Assembly (NCBI RefSeq): GCF_012931985.1
Contig: NZ_JAAFGM010000022.1
Location: 1-58,396 of the forward strand
Origin: Candidatus Roseilinea sp. NK_OTU-006
Lineage (GTDB): Bacteria; Chloroflexota; Anaerolineae; J036; Brachytrichaceae
DNA: 58,396 nucleotides
Direction: 5' to 3'
Made by a program: the position numbers and the translations under genes. This document shows, piece after piece, positions 1 through 8,958 of this stretch (position 1 is the stretch's first letter; every line of letters starts with the position of its first letter). The notes beneath the pieces were generated by a model. That model was not told the origin of the DNA and did not search any database. It saw nothing but the letters and a program-made list of their open reading frames with translations.

Positions 1-2
1 CA

Positions 3-206
3 TGTGCCGGACAAGGAGGACGGCCAAAAAAACGCCAACGCAAGCCGGGCCGACGCAAGTCGCGCCGCTGGGTGGTCGAAGTGACTCATTCATGGCTCAA
101 TCGCTTTCGTCGGTTGCTGATTCGCTGGGAGAAGAAGGCGAGCAATTATCTGTCCCTGCTGTTTTTCGCCTGCGCCATCATCTGTTGGCGCAAATGCGAG
201 GTTTAG
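3..206 (+). pseudogene. IS5-family transposase, C-terminal tail (5' end outside window)
   Basis: Frame 3 is open from the window edge to TAG at 204-206 with no start codon in view, so this is the end of a gene that begins outside. The translation contains RRWVVE, then THSWLNRFRRLLIRWEK and NYLSLLFFACAII, the usual C-terminus of IS5-group DDE transposases. The Glu of VVE is probably the last catalytic residue of the DDE triad. The tail is intact, so the full element could be functional or a remnant; the window cannot tell. It converges on queG and ends 9 bases from the queG stop. Confidence 0.8.
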
Positions 207-218
207 AGATAGGCTCTA
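200..218 (+). mobile_element. Probable right end of the IS5-like element
   Basis: Directly after the transposase stop lies TAGAG-ATAGG-CTCTA (204-218), a small inverted repeat. The last transposase codons run straight into it, as expected for an IS terminus. The opposite end is not in the window, so neither terminal inverted repeats nor a target duplication can be confirmed. The queG stop codon (216-218) lies inside this motif. Confidence 0.4.
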
Positions 219-1325
219 AGTGTATGCCGATTGCTGAATTCTGGCGATGGCCCAGACGGCGTGCTCGCGCACCAACGGCTCCTCGTCGTTGAGCAGGCGG
301 CGCAGCACCGGCAAGGCTTCGTCGCTGCCCCAGTTGCCGGCGGCCACGCAGGCGTTGCGCAACAGGCCGCGTCGCTTGGTGCGCATGATGGCCGTGCCTT
401 TGAACCGCGCGTGAAACGCCGTCCGATCCATGCTCAACAAATCGAGCAAGCGCGGCGCGATGCGCTCGGGGTCGGGCGGGCGAAACGCCTTCGCCAGCGG
501 CGAGTCCGAGGGGCGTGAGAAGCGCCGGACGTACGGGCATACGTCTTGGCAGAGGTCGCAGCCGAACACCCAGTTGCCCATTTGCGGGCGCAGCGCGAGA
601 GGGATGCCGCCTTTGAGTTCGATGGTGAGGTAAGAGATGCAGCGAGACGCATCAAGCACGCCGGGCGTCGGCAGGGCGTTGGTCGGACAGGCAACGAGGC
701 AGCGCGCGCAGCGGCCGCACCGGCTGAACGGCGCATCCTCGCCCGTGCTGCGGTGCGGCGCGCCGGCTGTGTTCAGCGGCGGCGCAGCGGCGCTGTGCTC
801 ATGGTCGGCCTCCTCGATCTCCTCGCTCAAGAGCACTGCGCCCAGGAACAGGTAGCTGCCGCGCTTGGGGTGAATCAGGCAGGTGTTCTTGCCGATGAAC
901 CCGAGGCCGCAGCGCGCCGCCCAGGCGCGTTCCAAGATAGGGCCGGTGTCTACGTAGGCGCGCGATTCTCTGGCCAGCCAGTCGCCGAAGGCGCGCAGCA
1001 CCGGCGTGATCACGTCGTGGTAATCGGCGCCCCAGGCATAGCGCGCGATGCGCCCGCGGGCGGGGTCTTGGAGGACCTCCATCGGCACGGCCAGCGTCTC
1101 GTAGCTCAGTCCAACGACAACGATGGTGCGCACGTTGGGCATGAGGTGCCGTGGGTCCAAGCGACGCTCCGGCGCACGGGCCATGTAGGCCATTTCAGCG
1201 TGATAACCGGCGCGGAGCCACGCTAAAAATCGCGCTGCGCCCGGCGTGGGGCCGGCCGGCGCGAACCCGACCAGGTCGAACCCCATCTCGAGGGCGCGTT
1301 CGCGCACCCGGCTTGCGCTCAGCAT
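216..1325 (-). CDS. queG: Epoxyqueuosine reductase QueG
   Basis: This 369-residue protein matches the cobalamin-dependent reductase that makes the last step of queuosine synthesis, converting epoxyqueuosine to queuosine in tRNA wobble position 34. It shows the N-terminal DUF1730-type region, the catalytic-region segment YVDTGP (Asp about 126), and two ferredoxin-like 4Fe-4S motifs: CGRCARC with a following CP (Cys 203-213) and CDLCQDVCP (Cys 256-263), with Cys229 between them. A HEAT-like segment closes the protein (DEEPLVREHAVWAIARI). The start is ATG 1325. It is last in the minus-strand order icd, S9 peptidase, queG, with only 6 bases after the peptidase stop. The stop codon lies in the probable IS end, so the last few residues may differ from the ancestral form. 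Confidence 0.95.
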   Translation of the reverse strand: MLSASRVRERALEMGFDLVGFAPAGPTPGAARFLAWLRAGYHAEMAYMARAPERRLDPRHLMPNVRTIVVVGLSYETLAVPMEVLQDPARGRIARYAWGADYHDVITPVLRAFGDWLARESRAYVDTGPILERAWAARCGLGFIGKNTCLIHPKRGSYLFLGAVLLSEEIEEADHEHSAAAPPLNTAGAPHRSTGEDAPFSRCGRCARCLVACPTNALPTPGVLDASRCISYLTIELKGGIPLALRPQMGNWVFGCDLCQDVCPYVRRFSRPSDSPLAKAFRPPDPERIAPRLLDLLSMDRTAFHARFKGTAIMRTKRRGLLRNACVAAGNWGSDEALPVLRRLLNDEEPLVREHAVWAIARIQQSAYT

Positions 1326-1331
1326 GGTGGC

Positions 1332-3287
1332 TCAGTCCAGATTCTCGATCCGAATCGGCGCGATTGGATCGGCGGGGGTGAAGCCGAAGACCCGACCGTA
1401 GAAATACAGTTCGGCCTCCAGCGCCCGCTTGATGTTTTTGGCCTTGCGGAAGCCGTGCTGTTCGCCTGCGAACGTTAGATAGGCCGTCGGCAGCCCTTTG
1501 GCGCGCACGGCGTTGAACATCGCCTCGGACTGGCTGGGCGGCACGATCACATCCTCCAGGCCCTGCAACAAGAGCAGCGGCGCGCTGATGCGGTCGGCGA
1601 AGTGTATCGGCGAGCGCTGCGCATAGAGATCGCGCCGTTCGGGGTAGGGGCCGATGAGCCGGTCGAGGTAGCGCGACTCGAACTTGTGCGTGTCGCGGGC
1701 CAGCGCCTCGGCGTCGCTTACGCCGTAGTAGCTGGTGCCGGCCTTGAAGGCGTTGCGAAAGGCCAACGCGCACAGCGTGGTGTAGCCGCCGGCGCTGCCG
1801 CCGCTGATCATCAGCCGTTCGCCGTCCACCAGGCCTTGCTGAACCAGATAGCGCGCGCCGTTCACACAGTCGTCCACATCCACGATGCCCCATTGGCCGT
1901 TGAGCCGCTCCCGGTAGGCGCGCCCGTAGCCGGTGCTGCCGCCGTAGTTCACGTCCAGCACGGCGATGCCGCGGCTGGTCCAGAATTGGACCTTGAGGCT
2001 GAGCGCGTGGGTGGTGGCGCCGGTGGGGCCGCCATGGCTGATGACGAGCAATGGCGGGCGCTCGCCTTCGGGCGCGACGTAGTCGCGATTGCGCGGCGGG
2101 TAGAAGAACGCGTGCGCGCTCAGGCCGTCGGTGGTGGGGAAGGTGATCGGTTGGCCGATGGAGATGTAGCCGGGGTCAATTTGCAGGTCGCTCGCCTGCT
2201 TGAGCGGGGTGAACGCGCCTGAGGCGATGTCGTACTGGACGATGGCGGCGAACTGATCCGGCGCGCCGGCATGGAAGACGAGCCGCTTCCCGTCTGCGCA
2301 CAGGTTGCTGATGGCGGTGTAGGGCGAGGCAATCTCGCGCCATGCGCCCGTTTCGGTGTCCAGCAAGCCCAGATGCTTGATGCCGTCTTGTGTGTAGGCG
2401 CATATGATCAGCGATGGCGTGATGAAGGCGTAGGTGCGCTGGCCGAAGGTCCATTGTGGCTCCCCGAACTCAGCCGCCATCGGATGCAAGGCCTGGATTT
2501 CGCCGTCGCGCCAGCGGTAGAGGTTCCACCAGCCGCTGCGGTCGGAGACGAAATGCAACCCGCCGTCCGGCGACCATTCCGGCTGAAAAATGGATTCGCG
2601 CGCTCCGCCCGCGACTCGGCGCGGGTTGCTCAACGTCCCATCGGCGCTGACTTCGGCCAGCCATAGCTCGGTGCCGTCCCAGGGCATATTGGGATGGTTC
2701 CAGGCCAGCCAGGCTAAGCGTGTCCCGTCGGGGCTGAGGCGAGGCGCGGCGTAGAAGTCGTGGCCGGCGACGAGCGTCGCGCCGCCGCAATCGTCGCCGT
2801 CGCAGCGGACGGCGACGAGGGTATGGATCGGCTCGCGGCTGCTGGTGTGGTCTTCGCGCACGCAAATTAAGCGGCGGCGCTGCGCATCCATGACCGCATC
2901 GGCGTAGCGCAGCCGGGCGCCGGTTTCGGGTGTGATGGGCATCGGCGTGCTGTCCTCGGCGGCGCGATACAGCCGCTGATCGTCGAAGTTGGAGAAGTAA
3001 ACCGTCCCGCCATGAACGAGATAGGCGCCGCCGCCGTATTCGTGCACGCGCGTGCGGACGTTGAAAGGAGCCGGGGTGATCTCTTCTTGGCAAGCACCGC
3101 CGCGCAGACGGATGAGGGTGTAGCGGCCGCCCTCGGATGGCCGGCTCTCGATCCAGTAGGTGTCGTCGCCGTCCAAGGCGATCTGGCTAAGGCCGATGGC
3201 CTGGCCAACGATCAGGTCGGCGGTGATGGGCGATTGCCAAGTGCCGTAAGGGGCGACAATGGGTGTGCGCGGGGCGAACGTGCTCAT
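1332..3287 (-). CDS. S9 family prolyl-oligopeptidase-type peptidase
   Basis: The 651-residue product is a serine peptidase of the acylaminoacyl-peptidase/dipeptidyl-peptidase branch. An N-terminal beta-propeller of about 390 residues shows repeated blade motifs ([23 protein letters not shown]). A C-terminal alpha/beta-hydrolase domain follows, with the nucleophile elbow GGSAGG (Ser about 498), the acid in GLEDVIVPP (Asp about 579) and His about 611 in EQHGF. No signal peptide is visible, so it is probably cytoplasmic and degrades short peptides. Its ATG starts directly after the stop codon of icd with no gap, which suggests co-transcription. Exact substrate preference cannot be read from sequence. 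Confidence 0.93.
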   Translation of the reverse strand: MSTFAPRTPIVAPYGTWQSPITADLIVGQAIGLSQIALDGDDTYWIESRPSEGGRYTLIRLRGGACQEEITPAPFNVRTRVHEYGGGAYLVHGGTVYFSNFDDQRLYRAAEDSTPMPITPETGARLRYADAVMDAQRRRLICVREDHTSSREPIHTLVAVRCDGDDCGGATLVAGHDFYAAPRLSPDGTRLAWLAWNHPNMPWDGTELWLAEVSADGTLSNPRRVAGGARESIFQPEWSPDGGLHFVSDRSGWWNLYRWRDGEIQALHPMAAEFGEPQWTFGQRTYAFITPSLIICAYTQDGIKHLGLLDTETGAWREIASPYTAISNLCADGKRLVFHAGAPDQFAAIVQYDIASGAFTPLKQASDLQIDPGYISIGQPITFPTTDGLSAHAFFYPPRNRDYVAPEGERPPLLVISHGGPTGATTHALSLKVQFWTSRGIAVLDVNYGGSTGYGRAYRERLNGQWGIVDVDDCVNGARYLVQQGLVDGERLMISGGSAGGYTTLCALAFRNAFKAGTSYYGVSDAEALARDTHKFESRYLDRLIGPYPERRDLYAQRSPIHFADRISAPLLLLQGLEDVIVPPSQSEAMFNAVRAKGLPTAYLTFAGEQHGFRKAKNIKRALEAELYFYGRVFGFTPADPIAPIRIENLD

Positions 3288-4700
3288 TTACAAATTCCCA
3301 ATGACCGCCGTGGCAAATTCGCTGCACTTCACCTCTTTCGCCCCGTCCATCAGCCGGGCGAAGTCGTAGGTGACGATGCGCTGGCCGATGGTCTTGTCCA
3401 GCGCAGCGATGATCGCGTCGGCGGCCTCGACCCAGCCCAGGTAGCGCAGCATCATCTCGCCGCTCAGGATGACCGAGCCGGGGTTGACCTTGTCGAGGTT
3501 GGCGTATTTCGGCGCGGTGCCGTGGGTGGCTTCGAAGATGGCGTGGCCGGTGACGTAGTTGATGTTGCCGCCGGGCGCGATGCCGATGCCGCCCACCTGC
3601 GCGGCCAGCGCGTCGCTCAGGTAGTCGCCGTTCAGGTTGGGCGTGGCGATCACGTCGAACTCCTCGGGGCGCGTCAGCACCTGCTGCAGCGTGATGTCGG
3701 CGATGCTGTCCTTGATCAGCAGTTTCTTCTTCCACTTGCCGTCGCCGTGCGTGGGCAGCAGCGCGAGCGCGGCTTCGACTTCGGCGCGGATCTCGGCCTG
3801 CTGGCCCTCGGTCATCATGTCGTAGCCGGGGTCTATGGCGCGCGCGTTGTCCTCGACGCTGATGCCCGGCTTGCGCTCGACGTTGTCCAGGATCCAGCTC
3901 TCGCGCTGGGTCACGATCTGATCGCGGTACTCGCGTTTGGCTACGGCGTAGCCCCAGTCGCGGAAGGAGCCGGAGGTGTACTTCATGATGTTGCCCTTGT
4001 GCACGATGGTCACGCTGCGGCGGTTGAAGCGCAGGGCGTATTCGATCGCTGCGCGCATCAGCCGCTCCGTACCGGGCTTGCTGATTGGCTTGATGCCTAC
4101 GCCGACCTGATCCATCGCCTCCGCGCCGAAGCGGATCTTTTTGAATTCCTCGGGCATCTCGGTCTTGAGGAAGTTCAGCAACTTCATTGCCTTAGGACCG
4201 CCCGCCTCGAAGTCAATGCCGGCATAGATGTCCTCGGTGTTCTCGCGGAAGATCACCATGTCCACCTTCTCGGGGTGTTTGACCGGCGAAGGCACGCCGT
4301 TGAAGTACTTGACCGGGCGCAGGCACACGTAAAGGTCGAGCAACTGGCGCAGCGCGACGTTCAGCGAGCGGATGCCCTTGCCGACCGGCGTGGTGAGCGG
4401 CCCTTTGATGCCAACGAGGAACTCCTGAAAAGCGTTCACCGTCTCTTGGGGCAACCAGTCGCCGAACTGTCGGAACGCGGACTCGCCGGCGTAGACCTCC
4501 ATCCAGTGGATCTTGCGCCGGCCGCCGTAGCATCGCTCCACGGCAGCGTCGAACACGCGCACGCTGGCCGCCCAGATGTCCGGTCCGGTGCCGTCGCCGC
4601 GGATGAAGGGGATGATCGGATTGTCCGGCACGATGAGCTTGCCGTGTTCGATGCGGATCTTCTCGCCGCCGGCGGGGACTTGTACGAGTTTGTATGTCAT
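3288..4700 (-). CDS. icd: NADP-dependent isocitrate dehydrogenase (E. coli/cyanobacterial type)
   Basis: This enzyme oxidises isocitrate to 2-oxoglutarate with NADP in the TCA cycle. I place the start at ATG 4700 ([12 protein letters not shown]), giving 470 residues; the frame is open further upstream, but that part resembles nothing. Conserved features are [12 protein letters not shown], the substrate loop [11 protein letters not shown] whose Ser is the phosphorylation site in E. coli, [22 protein letters not shown] and the coenzyme segment [19 protein letters not shown]. It is longer than the 416-residue E. coli enzyme because of an insertion of about 50-60 residues (around [11 protein letters not shown] to [12 protein letters not shown]), also known from cyanobacterial enzymes. 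It diverges from a second isocitrate dehydrogenase gene across 247 bases. Confidence 0.95.
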   Translation of the reverse strand: MTYKLVQVPAGGEKIRIEHGKLIVPDNPIIPFIRGDGTGPDIWAASVRVFDAAVERCYGGRRKIHWMEVYAGESAFRQFGDWLPQETVNAFQEFLVGIKGPLTTPVGKGIRSLNVALRQLLDLYVCLRPVKYFNGVPSPVKHPEKVDMVIFRENTEDIYAGIDFEAGGPKAMKLLNFLKTEMPEEFKKIRFGAEAMDQVGVGIKPISKPGTERLMRAAIEYALRFNRRSVTIVHKGNIMKYTSGSFRDWGYAVAKREYRDQIVTQRESWILDNVERKPGISVEDNARAIDPGYDMMTEGQQAEIRAEVEAALALLPTHGDGKWKKKLLIKDSIADITLQQVLTRPEEFDVIATPNLNGDYLSDALAAQVGGIGIAPGGNINYVTGHAIFEATHGTAPKYANLDKVNPGSVILSGEMMLRYLGWVEAADAIIAALDKTIGQRIVTYDFARLMDGAKEVKCSEFATAVIGNL

Positions 4701-4947
4701 GGTTGATTCAGCCTCGATTGCAGTGCGCTCTTGTCGAGCGTTGATTCTAAAACGCCGCAGCGCAACGGGGTTGACCGGGGTGCATTTCAAGAGAGGGGAT
4801 CGCCGTCCTGCGAGAAGCGATTGCAATCAGCGCGGTGCGCCGGAAAGGTGCACAGGGCTGGCGTATCCAGTAGGACACGCGCGGCTGCCCTTCGGCTCAT
4901 CGGTCTCGGGAAGAAGCCATTGTCGGAGGGCGCCTTGTTCGTGGATA

Positions 4948-6402
4948 ATGCGCGCCGTGGCTAATTCGGCTATCCCTATCACCGTCGCCTACGGCGATGG
5001 CATCGGCCCCGAGATCATGGAGGCCGTGCTCGGCATTCTCGACGCTGCACAGGTGCCGCTGCGCTATGAGGTCGTCGAGGTCGGCCAAAAGCTCTACGAC
5101 CAGGGGCATACCGCCGGCATCGCGCCGGAATCGTGGGACGTGATCCGTCGCAACCCGGCCTTCCTCAAGGCGCCCATCACCACCCAACTCGGCGCCGGCG
5201 GCAAGAGCTTCAACGTTACGGTGCGCAAGGCCCTCAACCTGTTCGCCAACGTCCGGCCGTGCAAGTCGTATGCGCCGTTCGTCGCCTCGGCGCATCCGGG
5301 CATGAACCTGGTCATCATCCGTGAGAACGAAGAAGACCTCTACGCCGGCATCGAGCATCAGCAAACGCGCGAGGTGACGCAGGTGCTCAAGCTGATCACG
5401 CGACCGGGCACCGAGCGCATCGTGCGCTATGCGTTCGAATACGCCCGCGCGTATGGCCGCCGCAAGGTCACCTGCATGACCAAGGACAACATCATGAAGC
5501 TGACCGATGGCCTGTTCCATCGTACCTTCGAGCGCATCGCCGCCGAGTACCCCGACATCCAGGCCGAGCACATGATCATTGACATCGGCACGGCGCGGCT
5601 GGCGGCGCAGCCGGAGCGGTTCGACGTCATCGTCACGCTCAACCTCTACGGAGATATCTTGTCCGACGTGGCGGCGCAGATCGCCGGCTCGATCGGGCTA
5701 GCTGGGTCGGCCAACGTTGGGCCGCGCGTCTCGATGTTCGAGGCGGTACACGGCAGCGCGCCGGACATCGCCGGCAAGGGCGTGGCCAATCCTTCCGGGT
5801 TGTTGGTCGCGGCCACGCAGATGCTGGTTCACCTGGGCCTGGCCGACAGCGCCGAGCGCATCAAAAATGCCTGGCTGTGCACTTTGGAGGATGGTATTCA
5901 CACCGCTGACATCTACCGGCCCGAGCTGAGCAACCAACTGGTCGGCACGGCGGCCTTCGCCCGCGCGGTCATCGAACGGCTGGGCTGCACGCCGCGCCAG
6001 TTGCAGCCGGTGCACTATCAGGCGACCGGCATTCACGCGACGATCGGTGAGATGCCTAAGCCGGCGAAGGCGCTGGTCGGCATGGATGTCTTCCTTGACT
6101 GGGATCACGATGGGCGCGACCCGAACGTGCTTGGCGCGGCATTGACACGTCATGCGCCTGCGGGCTGGCAGCTCAAGATGATTACCAATCGTGGCGTGAA
6201 GGTCTATCCCGACGGCCTGCCCGAGACGTTCTGCACCGACCACTGGCGCTGCCGGTTTGTCGCCGTGCAGGAACCGATCACCTATGCCGAGTCGTTGGCG
6301 CTCCTCAACGCGCTGCACGCCGCCGGCTTCGAGATCATCAAGACGGAGAACCTCTACACGTTCGACGGCGAGCGCGGCTATTCGCTAGGACAAGGCGAAT
6401 GA
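4948..6402 (+). CDS. Thermus-type isocitrate/isopropylmalate-family dehydrogenase (second isocitrate dehydrogenase)
   Basis: The product (484 residues from ATG 4948) aligns by eye with the roughly 496-residue Thermus thermophilus isocitrate dehydrogenase, including its extra C-terminal domain of about 110 residues (KALVGMDVF, LKMITNRGVKVYP, DHWRCRF, FDGERGYS). The catalytic core shows YGDGIGPEIME, KSFNVTVRKALNL, IRENEEDLYAGIEH, TKDNIMKLT, NLYGDILSD and FEAVHGSAPDIAGKG. Cofactor cannot be fixed from the motif alone; the context of an NADP enzyme next door makes an NAD role attractive (inference). GTG 4957 is an alternative start: a GATAAT box at 4944-4949 lies 7 bases before it, which would give a leaderless transcript and a protein beginning MANSAIPITV. 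No good ribosome-binding site precedes ATG 4948. Confidence 0.9.
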   Translation: MRAVANSAIPITVAYGDGIGPEIMEAVLGILDAAQVPLRYEVVEVGQKLYDQGHTAGIAPESWDVIRRNPAFLKAPITTQLGAGGKSFNVTVRKALNLFANVRPCKSYAPFVASAHPGMNLVIIRENEEDLYAGIEHQQTREVTQVLKLITRPGTERIVRYAFEYARAYGRRKVTCMTKDNIMKLTDGLFHRTFERIAAEYPDIQAEHMIIDIGTARLAAQPERFDVIVTLNLYGDILSDVAAQIAGSIGLAGSANVGPRVSMFEAVHGSAPDIAGKGVANPSGLLVAATQMLVHLGLADSAERIKNAWLCTLEDGIHTADIYRPELSNQLVGTAAFARAVIERLGCTPRQLQPVHYQATGIHATIGEMPKPAKALVGMDVFLDWDHDGRDPNVLGAALTRHAPAGWQLKMITNRGVKVYPDGLPETFCTDHWRCRFVAVQEPITYAESLALLNALHAAGFEIIKTENLYTFDGERGYSLGQGE

Positions 6403-6454
6403 GACAAGGTGACAGGGGTGACAAGGGGACAAGGGGACAGGGGGACAAGGTGAC
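6403..6454. repeat. Degenerate GACAAGG/GACAGGGG short tandem repeat
   Basis: Between two convergent genes, the motif GACA(A/G)GG(G/T) recurs about six times head to tail, with unit lengths of 8-9 bases. It starts directly after the dehydrogenase stop and ends 11 bases before the argJ stop. It is too short and irregular for a CRISPR array and has no dyad symmetry. It looks like the short tandemly repeated intergenic sequences known from filamentous cyanobacteria; that comparison is inference. Confidence 0.7.
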
Positions 6455-6465
6455 GTGATGATTTG

Positions 6466-7662
6466 TCAAGTGCGATATCTGCCGTTGATCGTCACGTAGT
6501 CGTGGGAGAGGTCGCACGTCCACACCGTCGCGCCGGCGTTGCCCAGCCCCAGGTCGAGCCGCACGACGATCTCGCGCGGCTTCATCGCGGCGGTGGCAGC
6601 CGCTTCGGCGTATTGGGTGGGCGCCCCTTTGGCGAACACGAGCACGCCGCCGAACCATAGCGACATCTTGTCCGGCTGCACGTCCTCGCCGCTATAGCCG
6701 GCCGCAGCGATGATGCGCCCCCAGTTGGCGTCTTCGCCGTAGAACGCCGTCTTCACCAGCGGCGACCGGGCGATGGTCCGTCCCACGTTCTCGGCCATGC
6801 GCTCGTCGCGCGCGCCGGTGACCTCAATGGTGATGAACTTAGTCGCGCCCTCGCCGTCGCGCACGATCTGCTTGGCCAGGTTGGTGCAGATGCTGGTGAG
6901 CAGGATCTCGAACTCCAGCGGCGTGGGTTGCAGGCCGCTGGCGCCGTTGGCCAACACCACCAGCGTGTCGTTAGTGCTGGTGTCGCCGTCCACGCTGATG
7001 CGGTTGAACGACTTGCGTGCGGCGTTGGCCAACGCCTTCTTCAGCACCTCCGGCGCGACGACGGCATCGGTCGTCACCACGGCCAGCAGGGTGGCCATGT
7101 TGGGATGGATCATGCCGGCGCCCTTGGCGACGCCGACCAAATGCGCCATGCGCGGGCCGCCTTGCTTCTCGTCGCCGGCCACGGTGATGTCGTCGGCAGC
7201 TATCTTGGGAACGGTGTCGGTCGTCATGATGGCGTGTGCAGCGGCCTCCAGGCCGCCTTCCGACAACGCCTGCGCCGCGAGGGGAATGCCGACGCGCAGC
7301 TTGTCCATCGGCAGCGGGACGCCGATCACGCCGGTGGACATGACGAAAACCTGATGCGGCTCAATCGAGAGCGCCTCGGCGGTTAGGCGAGCCATTTCTT
7401 CACAGTCGCGCAGCCCTGGCTCGCCCGTACAGGCGTTGGCGCAGCCGGAGTTGATCACCACCGCACGCAGCTTGTGCCCTTCGGCCATCAGCCGCTGGTC
7501 ATAGATCACCGGCGCGGCCTTCACCTGGTTCTGGGTGAAGACCGCGGCAGCCACACAATCGGTCTCACTGGCGATCAACGCCAGGTCTAGCTTGCCGTTC
7601 TTCTTGATGCCGGCGGCGATGCCGGCTGCGCGAAAGCCTTCGGGAAGTTTGGGATTCAACAT
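6466..7662 (-). CDS. argJ: Bifunctional ornithine acetyltransferase / N-acetylglutamate synthase ArgJ
   Basis: ArgJ moves the acetyl group from N-acetylornithine to glutamate, recycling acetyl in arginine synthesis. The 398-residue reading from ATG 7662 (MLNPKLPEGF) has the ArgJ fold markers INSGCANACTG, STGVIGVPLPM, TTDTVPK and the self-cleavage site HPNMATLL, where Thr191 becomes the N-terminal nucleophile of the beta chain. The C-terminus HDYVTINGRYRT is typical. The frame could start 7 codons earlier but homology begins at this ATG. It lies 75 bases downstream of the Gfo/Idh/MocA gene on the same strand and may share its transcript. No other arg genes are in the window. Confidence 0.95.
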   Translation of the reverse strand: MLNPKLPEGFRAAGIAAGIKKNGKLDLALIASETDCVAAAVFTQNQVKAAPVIYDQRLMAEGHKLRAVVINSGCANACTGEPGLRDCEEMARLTAEALSIEPHQVFVMSTGVIGVPLPMDKLRVGIPLAAQALSEGGLEAAAHAIMTTDTVPKIAADDITVAGDEKQGGPRMAHLVGVAKGAGMIHPNMATLLAVVTTDAVVAPEVLKKALANAARKSFNRISVDGDTSTNDTLVVLANGASGLQPTPLEFEILLTSICTNLAKQIVRDGEGATKFITIEVTGARDERMAENVGRTIARSPLVKTAFYGEDANWGRIIAAAGYSGEDVQPDKMSLWFGGVLVFAKGAPTQYAEAAATAAMKPREIVVRLDLGLGNAGATVWTCDLSHDYVTINGRYRT

Positions 7663-7737
7663 CGTTCGGTCGCATGCGCACAATGCACTACGCGCAGCGT
7701 CTTGCGCCTTGTGTTTTTGTGCATCATGTATCGCGTC

Positions 7738-8811
7738 TCACAAGCTCACCTCTCGCCCGCTCGTCGCAGAGGCCGCGGTGGCTTCCAAGATGCGCACGAC
7801 CTGCAACGCCTGCTCCGGCAGGACGGCGAGGGGGGCTTCGCCGCGCACCGCGCTGACGAATGCGCCCACCGATTGCAACCAGCTTCGCTCGTTGGGGTAA
7901 GGCGAAAGATCGGGTTCCTCGGCGACGATTTTGCCATCCTGCGCCGAATAGTATTTGAGCGACGGCGAATCGCTGAACAGGCCGCTGCGATCTAGTCCGC
8001 CCTGTGTGCCGTAGAGCGTGACGCGATCCTCGCCGGGGCCGAAGGCGGCCCACGTCGCCAGCAGGCGGATTTGTGCGCCGTCCTTCAGCGTCAGCACGGC
8101 AAAGGCCGTATCGTCCACGTCGAAGCGGCCGTCGGTGAAACGGTCGGCGCCCCATCCGCCTAGCCCGATCTTTTGCTTGCCCAGTTCGCCGCTCAGAAAA
8201 CCCTTCACCGCGACGACTTCAGGGAAGTCTAGCAAATACAAGATCAGGTCGAGCAAGTGCACGCCGATGTCGTAGAGGGCGCCTCCCCCTGCCAGGTCTT
8301 TGTTGGTGAACCAACTGCCGAAGCCGGGGATGCCCTGCTGGCGAACCCATTTGGACTCGGCCAGGTACACGCGCCCGAGGTGGCCGGCTGCAATGATGTC
8401 GCGCATGGCGCGTGCGGTGCGGTCGAAGCGCATGTGTTGATTGACGCTGAGCAGCCGGCCGTTCTTCTGCGCAGCCGCGATCATCTCGGCGGCCAGCGCG
8501 CTCGACGTGGTCATCGGCTTTTCGCACAACACGTGCTTGCCGGCGTTCAGCGCCTCGATCGTCACCGGCGCATGCAGGCTGTTGGGCAGCCCGACGGACA
8601 CCATGTCAATCTCCGGCTGCGCCAACAATTCGCGGTAATCGGCGAAGACCTTAGGGATGCTGAACCGATGCGCGACTTCCTGCGCGCGTGCGAAGTTCGA
8701 ATCGCAGACCGCGGCGATTTCGACGCCGGCGGCCTGAAATCCGGGAATGTGGCCTTGTTGGCCGATCGCGCCGGCCCCGATGACGCCGGCGCGCAGACGA
8801 TGTGTGCTCAA
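7738..8811 (-). CDS. Gfo/Idh/MocA family oxidoreductase
   Basis: The 357-residue protein has an N-terminal NAD(P)-binding Rossmann fold (GVIGAGAIGQQGHIPG, residues 9-24), the family motif CEKPM with Glu97-Lys98-Pro99, and a C-terminal GFO_IDH_MocA domain with GGALYDIGVHLLDLI. Members oxidise or reduce sugars, inositols and related polyols; the substrate here is unknown. The start is probably TTG 8811 (MSTHRLRAGV): the purine-rich AAGGAG lies about 11 bases upstream and no in-frame ATG precedes the Rossmann motif. It diverges from ilvD and is followed 75 bases later by argJ, a link that need not be functional. Confidence 0.88.
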   Translation of the reverse strand: MSTHRLRAGVIGAGAIGQQGHIPGFQAAGVEIAAVCDSNFARAQEVAHRFSIPKVFADYRELLAQPEIDMVSVGLPNSLHAPVTIEALNAGKHVLCEKPMTTSSALAAEMIAAAQKNGRLLSVNQHMRFDRTARAMRDIIAAGHLGRVYLAESKWVRQQGIPGFGSWFTNKDLAGGGALYDIGVHLLDLILYLLDFPEVVAVKGFLSGELGKQKIGLGGWGADRFTDGRFDVDDTAFAVLTLKDGAQIRLLATWAAFGPGEDRVTLYGTQGGLDRSGLFSDSPSLKYYSAQDGKIVAEEPDLSPYPNERSWLQSVGAFVSAVRGEAPLAVLPEQALQVVRILEATAASATSGREVSL

Positions 8812-8920
8812 CGCGGTGTGTGCTCCTTCGATGATGGGAAGATGCTACGTGCTAGTTTAGCACTCGCGCAGCCGCCTAAGGTCGCGCGCCATTCGATGTG
8901 CAATCTCTCGCCATCGGGCA

Positions 8921-8926
8921 TAGAAT
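8921..8926 (+). promoter_or_regulatory. Possible -10 box of the ilvD promoter
   Basis: TAGAAT at 8921-8926 is one mismatch from the sigma-70 consensus and lies 32 bases before the ilvD start, leaving room for the ribosome-binding site AGAGG at 8942-8946. No convincing -35 hexamer is present at 16-18 bases upstream. Confidence 0.35.
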
Positions 8927-8958
8927 CATAAAGCAACAAAAAGAGGCGTGATTCACTC

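Noticed and set aside
3012-4706. Open frame of 564 codons on the plus strand
   Set aside because: It is antisense to icd and the S9 peptidase, both of which have clear catalytic motifs. Long antisense frames are expected in GC-rich coding DNA, and the translation is His/Val/Ala/Arg-rich with no domain.
6403-6454. Repeat array considered as a CRISPR
   Set aside because: Units are 8-9 bases with no unique spacers, and no cas gene is present.
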